Below, in pieces: positions 6,650-11,276 of a DNA stretch of 11,276 nt. Each line of letters opens with the position of its first letter. Within the stretch, counting starts at the first letter, position 1. A program made the position numbers and the translations under genes. The DNA lies in NCBI GenBank assembly GCA_946545035.1, contig CAMNND010000029.1:1-11276 (forward strand), read 5' to 3'. The notes under the pieces are model-generated. The model was given only the letters and a program-made list of their open reading frames with translations, had not been told where the DNA came from and searched no databases. Source of the DNA: an uncultured Clostridium sp. GTDB lineage: Bacteria > Bacillota > Clostridia > TANB77 > CAG-508.

Positions 6650-7948
6650 TGCATATGCATGTTTCTTTTTGAATGTTAATAGCTTTGAAATTTCTTTTTC
6701 TGAATTGTTTGCTTTTGTTGCTTTGTTTTGTCTTTCCTGCTCTAATTGTTTTAATTGTTTTTCTGCTTCTGTTTGACATATAGATCTTTCATACACATAG
6801 TGTGTATCTTGAGCTATTTTATTCCAGTTGTAATTATTTTTAACTTTAGCTTTTGCATTTTTTGAAATATTATTGCATAAATTTTGATCATATAATAAAG
6901 CTAAAACTGAATCTGCAATTGAATTTGGATTTCCTGCATAGCTCTTCATTCCATCTACTCCATGGTCAATTATTTCGTTTAAACCACCTACATCTGAAAC
7001 TACTGTTGGTGTTCCAGAAAGCATTGACTCCAATGCAACAATTCCAAATGGTTCATATGTACTTGGGAATACAGCAACATCCGCACATTTATACATCTTT
7101 TTAACAGATTCAGAATCTAAATATCCTGTAAAATATACTTTGTTTTGAATTCCCATATAATTAACTTGATTTCTAAGCTCATCTATCATTCCACCTTTTC
7201 CAGCTACAATAAGCTTAGCATCATTATATTTATCTAATATTTTTGGCATCGCAGATATCAAATTCTGGATACCTTTTTCATATACTAAACGTCCAAGATA
7301 AAGAATTATTTTTTCATTATCCATCGCGTACATTCTTCTAAAATTATAATCTCTTTCTACTCCACTATATAAATTTAAATTAACTCCATTTGGAATAACA
7401 CTAATTTTATCATATGGTAATCCAAATAGTCTTTGAAGTTCATTTTTCATATAGTTACTATTTACAATAACATCTGTAGCTTCGTATGTTAAAAGCCATT
7501 CTGTATCATTAATATATCTTTGTACTTCGTCATGTATTCCACTATTTCTTCCAGCTTCTGTTGCATGAATTGTTGCTACTAGTGGAATCTTATATGACTG
7601 CTTTAATGTTTTAGCAGCATAAGTAACAAGCCAATCATGGGCGTGTATTACGTCGAATTTTCCTTTCTCGTTAATTATCTCAGTTGCTTTAGCAATTAAA
7701 TTAAAATTCAATTGCATAATCCAATCTGTAAAATTGTTTGGTGTAATCATATAATTTTCTATTCTATAAACCTGTACACCTTTGTCATCTTCATAATCTG
7801 CTAAATTTGGTATATTAGCATCTTTATATGTGACGACCGTTACCTCGTGTCCATCTTTAACAAGTCTGTGAGACAAGTCATGAACTACACGAGCTATTCC
7901 TCCTACTATTCTAGGCGGATACTCCCATGTTAACATTAATATTTTCAT
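6647..7948 (-). CDS. GT4-family glycosyltransferase, glycogen/alpha-glucan synthase-like
   Basis: This 433-residue GT-B enzyme has an N-terminal Rossmann half opening MKILMLTWEYPPRIVGGIAR, with the nucleotide-sugar-loop GG at 16-17, HAHDWL (102-107) and VNSNYMKNEL (162-171). The C-terminal half has IPNGV (185-189), LGRLVYEKG with R220 and K225, VAGKG (248-252) and the E-x7-E signature at E299 and E307 in STYEPFGIVALE. This is the layout of short GT4 retaining enzymes annotated as glycogen synthase. The adjacent GH57 branching enzyme supports alpha-1,4-glucan synthesis from ADP- or UDP-glucose, though other GT4 activities are not excluded. The last 45 residues form an extra Gln/Glu/Lys-rich coil. 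No signal peptide is seen. The ATG at 7948 has a modest AGGGG site 10 nt upstream. It is the first gene of the leftward operon and overlaps the ylbF ribosome-binding site with its stop codon. Confidence 0.86.
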   Translation of the reverse strand: MKILMLTWEYPPRIVGGIARVVHDLSHRLVKDGHEVTVVTYKDANIPNLADYEDDKGVQVYRIENYMITPNNFTDWIMQLNFNLIAKATEIINEKGKFDVIHAHDWLVTYAAKTLKQSYKIPLVATIHATEAGRNSGIHDEVQRYINDTEWLLTYEATDVIVNSNYMKNELQRLFGLPYDKISVIPNGVNLNLYSGVERDYNFRRMYAMDNEKIILYLGRLVYEKGIQNLISAMPKILDKYNDAKLIVAGKGGMIDELRNQVNYMGIQNKVYFTGYLDSESVKKMYKCADVAVFPSTYEPFGIVALESMLSGTPTVVSDVGGLNEIIDHGVDGMKSYAGNPNSIADSVLALLYDQNLCNNISKNAKAKVKNNYNWNKIAQDTHYVYERSICQTEAEKQLKQLEQERQNKATKANNSEKEISKLLTFKKKHAYA

Positions 7949-8027
7949 GTTAGTTATGCCCCTTTCTAATCTTCTGTTTTTCTACATTTTAAATATCATC
8001 TTTTACTACGTTTTATACATCATAAAT

Positions 8028-8056
8028 ATTTTATACAACTTTAATTTAAATGTAAA
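8028..8056 (-). promoter_or_regulatory. Candidate promoter of the glycosyltransferase-ylbF operon
   Basis: On the minus strand TTTACA (8056-8051), a 17-nt spacer and TAAAAT (8033-8028) match the vegetative consensus at five of six positions each. Initiation near 8021 would give a leader of about 70 nt. The whole 7949-8163 gap is extremely AT-rich, so chance matches are likely. No riboswitch-like fold or operator palindrome was recognised in it. Confidence 0.35.
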
Positions 8057-8080
8057 TAAAATTTTACTTTTTTTTCCAAT

Positions 8081-8125
8081 TTGTTACAATTTTCTATTGA
8101 ATTTATAACGATTTTGATATAGTAT
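8081..8125 (+). promoter_or_regulatory. Candidate promoter(s) of the DUF4912-GH57-lipoprotein genes
   Basis: There are two overlapping options on the plus strand. One is TTGTTA (8081-8086), 17 nt, then TATAAC (8104-8109). The other is TTGAAT (8097-8102), 17 nt, then TAGTAT (8120-8125). Both place the start 30-60 nt before the TTG start codon. Together with the opposite-facing promoter about 25 nt away this makes a compact divergent control region. Confidence 0.4.
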
Positions 8126-8148
8126 ATGTTTAGCGATTTTATAATCTT

Positions 8149-8155
8149 AAGGAGG
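8149..8155 (+). promoter_or_regulatory. Shine-Dalgarno site that decides a TTG start
   Basis: A perfect AAGGAGG lies 8 nt before TTG at 8164. No in-frame ATG occurs until deep inside the conserved domain (residue 127), so this site justifies reading TTG as the start and keeping the lysine-rich N-terminal tail in the protein. Confidence 0.85.
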
Positions 8156-8163
8156 AAAGAATC

Positions 8164-8976
8164 TTGAAAGAAACAAAAGATGAAAAAGAAATAACAAATT
8201 CAAAAACAAAGAAGCCAAGAAATACAACAAACAAAGAAGTTTCTGTTAACACAAAGAAAGAAAAGACTGCTGCAAAAAAAAGTACAAAAACAGCGATCAA
8301 ACCTACTACAAAAAGTGCGACAAAAACTCCTAAAAAAGTTGCTTCAAGATCTACAAAAAGTACTGAAAAAATTTCTGAAATTTCAAAAAAAATAAGTTCA
8401 TCAAAAAGCACACAATTAAAACCATTTTCTGAGTATTATGATTTACCATATAGATATAATCAAACGGTAATAAAAATATTAGCACAAACACCACATGCTC
8501 TATTTATATATTGGGATATCTCAGACGATGATAGAAATGAAATGATAAAAAAATATGGTGATAATTTCTTTTATGAAACAAAGCCTGTTTTATTAGTTCA
8601 TAATAAAACATTAAATTCTAATTTTGAAATTGAGGTTGATGATTTTACAAATAGCTGGTACTTAAGAACTCCAACAAGCAACTGCGTATTTGAAATTGAA
8701 CTTGGTAGAAAAAAAATTACTGATAATCAAAAAATAAATTTTGAAAATAATTCAAATATTTTACATATAACTAAATCTAATACATTAGAATCCCCAAACG
8801 ATCATATTTTGAAGGAAACATTAAACACAGTATACTTCAAAAATGTAAAGACAAATGAATTTGAGAAACGTGACGTTTCAAATTACAACATAAATAATGT
8901 TTATGGATTGATTGATTTATATAACGATGAAAATGGATATGAGAATAATCCATCTTCTGGATTTAAAATTTCATAA
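8164..8976 (+). CDS. DUF4912 domain protein with lysine-rich, disordered N-terminal tail
   Basis: This is a 270-residue protein of unknown function with two parts. Residues 1-83 are low-complexity Lys/Thr/Ser/Ala (about 22 Lys in the first 80), with histone-H1-like runs such as KKEKTAAKKSTK, and are surely disordered. Residues 88-215 fit DUF4912: DLPYRYNQTVIKILAQTP, then LFIYWDIS, a predicted beta-rich stretch (PVLLVHN, FEIEVDD, SWYLRTP, VFEIELGRK), and the closing ITKSNTLESPNDHI that corresponds to the family's SNxxxTP end. From general knowledge, DUF4912 genes are often beside GH57 branching enzymes, as here, which suggests a role in glucan metabolism, perhaps carbohydrate binding (inference). 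The tail may contact polyanions or the granule surface (inference). The start is TTG, with a strong AAGGAGG. There is no signal peptide. A hairpin terminator follows the stop. Confidence 0.8.
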   Translation: MKETKDEKEITNSKTKKPRNTTNKEVSVNTKKEKTAAKKSTKTAIKPTTKSATKTPKKVASRSTKSTEKISEISKKISSSKSTQLKPFSEYYDLPYRYNQTVIKILAQTPHALFIYWDISDDDRNEMIKKYGDNFFYETKPVLLVHNKTLNSNFEIEVDDFTNSWYLRTPTSNCVFEIELGRKKITDNQKINFENNSNILHITKSNTLESPNDHILKETLNTVYFKNVKTNEFEKRDVSNYNINNVYGLIDLYNDENGYENNPSSGFKIS

Positions 8977-8985
8977 AAATACATG

Positions 8986-9009
8986 AGCCCTATTTATAAT
9001 AGGGCTTTT
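8986..9009 (+). terminator. Hairpin terminator between the DUF4912 and GH57 genes
   Basis: AGCCCTAT (8986-8993) pairs perfectly with ATAGGGCT (8999-9006) around a short loop, followed by TTTTATTAT. It starts 9 nt after the DUF4912 stop codon. The T run is interrupted, so this is probably a partial terminator that lowers transcription into the GH57 gene rather than ending the unit fully. The loop contains TATAAT, but no -35 accompanies it. Confidence 0.65.
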
Positions 9010-9043
9010 ATTATAAATAAAAAATAAAAATGGAGAAATATAA

Positions 9044-10636
9044 ATGAATAAAAATATACAAGGATATGTTAGTTTTGTATTACATGCACATTTACCATTT
9101 GTTCACCATCCTGAAAGTGAAGATTACTTGGAAGAGCAATGGTTATTTGAAGCAATTTCAGAAACTTATATACCGTTACTTACGAATTTTGAAAAACTAG
9201 TTGAGGAACATGTTGATTTCAGAATTACAATGTCAATGACTCCTCCCCTTTTAAACATGTTAGATAATAAATTACTTCAAGAAAGATATATTAAATATTT
9301 GAAATCACATATTGAACTTGCAGAAAAGGAAATAAAAAGAACAACATATGATGAACGTGTTAACCGTTTAGCACATTACTACTTCGATAGATATTCTAGT
9401 GATTTAGAAATATTTACTAAAAAATATAAAAACAATATCATTCAAGGATTTAAGCATTTTCAAGATATTGGGGTACTAGAAATAATTACATGTGGAGCAA
9501 CTCATGGTTACTTTCCTATTTTATATGTAACTGAGCAAACCGTCAGAGCTCAAATTGCAATTGGTGTTCAAACATATGAAAAATATTTTGGAAGGAAACC
9601 AAGAGGAATTTGGCTTCCTGAATGTGGATATGTTCCAGAAGCCGATAAATATTTAAGAGAATTTGGTATACAATATGTAATAACCGAAACACATGGTATT
9701 CTTTATTCTAATCCTGCCCCACTTTATGGAACTTTAGCACCAATAGTATCTCCTGACGGTGTAATTGCATTTGGAAGAGATTTGGAATCATCAAGACAAG
9801 TTTGGAGCTCTGTAAATGGTTATCCTGGTGATTTTAATTATAGAGAATTTTATAGAGATATTGGTTATGAAGCAGATTATGAATATATAAAACCATATAT
9901 TGCATCAAATGGAGTAAGAGTTAATACTGGTATTAAATATCATCGTATAACAGGAAAAACTGAGAATAAGGATTATTATGACATCCAATGGGCAAAAGAT
10001 TCTGCTGAAAGACAAGCTGGACATTTCTTGGATAGTAGAACAAAACAAATATCTGAAGCTGCAAAATTTACAAATAATCCACCAATAGTTTTATGTCCTT
10101 ATGATGCTGAACTATATGGACATTGGTGGTATGAAGGACCATATTGGTTATATATTTTATTTAAAAAGATATATTATGATGAGTGTAACTTTAAATTAAC
10201 AACCCCTGGAGAATATATAGATAATTACCCATCTATGCAAGTAGCTACTCCATGTAGATCTAGCTGGGGTGCTAATGGATATAGTGAAGTATGGCTTAAT
10301 CCATCGAATGATTATGCTCACAGGCATCTTCATAAACTTGGAGACTGGATGGTTGAACTTGCTCATGAATATCCTAACGTTAAAGATAAACTTTTAAAAA
10401 GGGCATTAAACCAATGTGCTAGAGAATTATTGTTAGCCCAAAGTAGTGACTGGCTATTTATAATTACGCACGGAACAATGGTTGACTATGCTAAGAAAAG
10501 AATTAAAGATCACGTTGGTAGATTTACTAAATTGTATGGACAAATAAAAGATAATAAAATTGATGAAGATTTCGTGACATATTTAGAAGAGTATGATTGT
10601 ATATTCCCAGAAATCGATTATAATATCTATTTTTAA
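9044..10636 (+). CDS. GH57 1,4-alpha-glucan branching enzyme (DUF1957-containing)
   Basis: This 530-residue cytoplasmic enzyme would cleave an alpha-1,4 chain and re-attach it through an alpha-1,6 bond. Its size matches characterised GH57 branching enzymes (about 520-560). All five GH57 conserved regions are visible: HAHLPF (14-19), CGATHGYFP (150-158), GIWLPECGY (188-196) with the predicted nucleophile Glu193, CPYDAELYGHWW (351-362) with the predicted acid/base Asp354, and SSWGANGYSEVWLN (406-419). A helical C-terminal domain (about 420-530) with HRHLHKLGDWM and ARELLLAQSSDW follows, as in branching enzymes rather than GH57 amylases. The ATG at 9044 has GGAG 8 nt upstream. It lies between the DUF4912 gene and a lipoprotein gene, opposite the divergent glycogen-synthase-like gene, which supports a glycogen role. 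It is unrelated in sequence to GH13 GlgB, so glgB is not used as its symbol. Confidence 0.93.
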   Translation: MNKNIQGYVSFVLHAHLPFVHHPESEDYLEEQWLFEAISETYIPLLTNFEKLVEEHVDFRITMSMTPPLLNMLDNKLLQERYIKYLKSHIELAEKEIKRTTYDERVNRLAHYYFDRYSSDLEIFTKKYKNNIIQGFKHFQDIGVLEIITCGATHGYFPILYVTEQTVRAQIAIGVQTYEKYFGRKPRGIWLPECGYVPEADKYLREFGIQYVITETHGILYSNPAPLYGTLAPIVSPDGVIAFGRDLESSRQVWSSVNGYPGDFNYREFYRDIGYEADYEYIKPYIASNGVRVNTGIKYHRITGKTENKDYYDIQWAKDSAERQAGHFLDSRTKQISEAAKFTNNPPIVLCPYDAELYGHWWYEGPYWLYILFKKIYYDECNFKLTTPGEYIDNYPSMQVATPCRSSWGANGYSEVWLNPSNDYAHRHLHKLGDWMVELAHEYPNVKDKLLKRALNQCARELLLAQSSDWLFIITHGTMVDYAKKRIKDHVGRFTKLYGQIKDNKIDEDFVTYLEEYDCIFPEIDYNIYF

Positions 10637-10641
10637 GGAGG
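10634..10641 (+). promoter_or_regulatory. Fused GH57 stop / lipoprotein Shine-Dalgarno site
   Basis: The sequence TAAGGAGG joins the TAA stop of the GH57 gene to a perfect AAGGAGG site 6 nt before the lipoprotein ATG. It implies that the two are on one transcript and probably translationally coupled. Confidence 0.7.
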
Positions 10642-10647
10642 ATTATT

Positions 10648-11121
10648 ATGAAGAAAACTTTAAGAACTTTATTAATATTTGCTATATGTTTAACTTCCCT
10701 ATTTTGTTTAGCTGGATGTGGAAAGAAAAAAACAGCAAAAACAGCTGACGAATTTTATACACTTATGACTGAAAAAAAGTTTGTTATAAAAGATTCTAAA
10801 TCAGAATATTCTTCACATAATGAAATTATAAGAAGCTATGTTGCAGCACCATCAGATTTATCATATCAGATAGAATTCTTAGAATTAGATTCAGATTCTA
10901 GTGCTAAAAATATGTTTGCATCAAATCAAAGAATATTCCAAGACACATCAAGTAATAAAATAGAATCATCTGTATCCGCATCAAATTATGACAAATATAC
11001 TATAGAAGTAGATGGAAAATATAAAGTAATCTCTAGAATAGATAAAACATTGGTATATGTTGATTCTTCTATACAGTATAAGAATAATGTTAATAAATTG
11101 TTAGAAGAACTTGGATATTAG
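10648..11121 (+). CDS. Small predicted lipoprotein of unknown function
   Basis: I do not recognise the family. The 157-residue product has a lipoprotein signal peptide: MKKTLR, a hydrophobic core to about residue 20, and the lipobox LAGC with Cys24 as the lipidated residue, followed by a GKKKTAK linker. The mature part of about 134 residues has an alpha/beta look: a TADEFYTLMTEKKFVI start, a strand with YQIEFLEL, a Ser/Asn-rich middle, strands around YTIEVDGKYKVISRID and TLVYVDSS, and a closing helix with KNNVNKLLEELGY. It should be anchored to the outer face of the cytoplasmic membrane. The ATG at 10648 is fixed by a perfect AAGGAGG. It lies 11 bp after the GH57 gene and ends at a strong terminator, so it is the last gene of the rightward unit. 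Its link to glucan metabolism is by position only. Confidence 0.85.
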   Translation: MKKTLRTLLIFAICLTSLFCLAGCGKKKTAKTADEFYTLMTEKKFVIKDSKSEYSSHNEIIRSYVAAPSDLSYQIEFLELDSDSSAKNMFASNQRIFQDTSSNKIESSVSASNYDKYTIEVDGKYKVISRIDKTLVYVDSSIQYKNNVNKLLEELGY

Positions 11122-11137
11122 TTTTTAGAGCGTAAAT

Positions 11138-11198
11138 TTAGGGACGGAGCAAATAATTACATTAATGTGCAATTATTTGCTCCGTCCCTAATTTTTTT
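11138..11198 (+). terminator. Long GC-rich palindrome acting as terminator after the lipoprotein gene
   Basis: There is a perfect 21-bp inverted repeat, 11138-11158 with 11171-11191, around a 12-nt loop that itself contains the palindrome ACATTAATGT. The outer arm reads TTAGGGACGGAGC. Seven T follow on the plus strand (11192-11198). It lies 16 nt after the lipoprotein stop and 11 nt past the stop of the convergent gene. The form fits an intrinsic terminator for the rightward unit. The arm is longer and richer in G/C than the other hairpins in the window, so it may also be a dispersed repeat (see findings). Confidence 0.8.
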
Positions 11199-11202
11199 AT
11201 AT

Positions 11203-11276
11203 TTACTCAATCTCTGCCTTTTTATCTCTTTGCATTAACTTTACAACTGCATCTTGAGGATTTTCTCCATTATATA
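11203..11276 (-). CDS. gpsA: C-terminal end of a glycerol-3-phosphate dehydrogenase-like protein (cut by window edge)
   Basis: Only 23 codons and a TAA stop (11205-11203) are present on the minus strand. They read YNGENPQDAVVKLMQRDKKAEIE in two pieces: YNGENPQDAVV then KLMQRDKKAEIE. The other two frames on this strand have early stops. The pattern (G-x-x-P-x-x-AV-x-x-LM-x-R-x-x-K-x-E at the very end) is what I expect at the C-terminus of NAD(P)+-dependent glycerol-3-phosphate dehydrogenase GpsA, which makes sn-glycerol 3-phosphate for phospholipid synthesis. With so few residues the assignment is tentative. The gene converges on the lipoprotein gene across the long palindrome. Confidence 0.55.
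   Translation of the reverse strand, partial: YNGENPQDAVVKLMQRDKKAEIE

Noticed and set aside
6853..7104. Plus-strand open frame with many Leu and His residues
   Set aside because: It is antisense to the conserved C-terminal half of the GT4 gene, and its Leu/His pattern comes from the complementary codons. No start signals were seen.
7949..8163. Possible riboswitch or operator in the divergent intergenic region
   Set aside because: The region is almost pure A/T with no conserved fold or strong palindrome that I recognise. Only promoter-like hexamers can be supported.
8139..8411. Open frame on the minus strand opposite the DUF4912 lysine-rich tail, giving a Phe/Val/Leu-rich, membrane-like product
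   Set aside because: It is the antisense of AAA/ACA/GCA-rich codons, which forces Phe and Val. It has no ribosome-binding site of its own, and the plus-strand gene has a perfect one and a recognisable domain.
8995..9000. Perfect TATAAT that could be a -10 for the GH57 gene
   Set aside because: It lies in the loop and edge of the hairpin at 8986-9006 and has no -35 at 16-18 nt upstream (the bases there read like CATAAA).
1..11276. Absence of TGA stop codons in the complete genes, hinting at a recoded TGA
   Set aside because: Eight complete genes and one 3' end are too few to be meaningful in an AT-rich genome. Tryptophan is coded by TGG throughout and the long genes have no in-frame TGA.

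Overview
This is an AT-rich window (estimated by eye at roughly 30% GC) with strong AGGAGG-type Shine-Dalgarno sites, GTG and TTG starts, short operon spacers and hairpin-plus-T terminators. All of this fits a low-GC Gram-positive, most likely a member of the Clostridia. The species cannot be named from the sequence. No tRNA, rRNA, CRISPR array, insertion sequence or phage gene was seen.

Left block, minus strand (1-4949): a tightly spaced operon read right to left. It runs recJ (single-strand exonuclease), a bifunctional Rel (p)ppGpp synthetase/hydrolase, a glyoxalase-II-like metallo-beta-lactamase-fold hydrolase, and the N-terminal part of a CorA-type Mg2+ transporter cut by the window edge. 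The gaps are 14, 32 and 20 bp. The recJ-rel pairing is a familiar Firmicutes arrangement, but the apt gene often found between the two is absent here.

Middle (5052-6254): a stand-alone gene for a cytoplasmic transglutaminase/protease-fold protein. It has its own hairpin terminator downstream and a good sigma-A-like promoter embedded in the terminator of the preceding transcript.

Right block (6290-11121): a divergent locus for alpha-glucan (glycogen-like) metabolism. Leftward, a GT4 glycogen-synthase-like glycosyltransferase is followed after 12 bp by a YlbF-family protein. Rightward, from the same 215-bp intergenic region, come a DUF4912 protein with a lysine-rich tail, a GH57 1,4-alpha-glucan branching enzyme and a small lipoprotein. 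The synthase would elongate alpha-1,4 chains and the GH57 enzyme would add alpha-1,6 branches. The DUF4912 protein, the YlbF protein and the lipoprotein are the less understood partners and the most likely source of new biology in this window.

Right edge: a long GC-rich palindrome acts as terminator for the lipoprotein gene and separates it from the convergent 3' end of a gene that looks like gpsA.

Every stretch without a gene is shorter than 300 bp. The two longest are 4950-5106 and 7949-8163, and their contents are given as regulatory entries.
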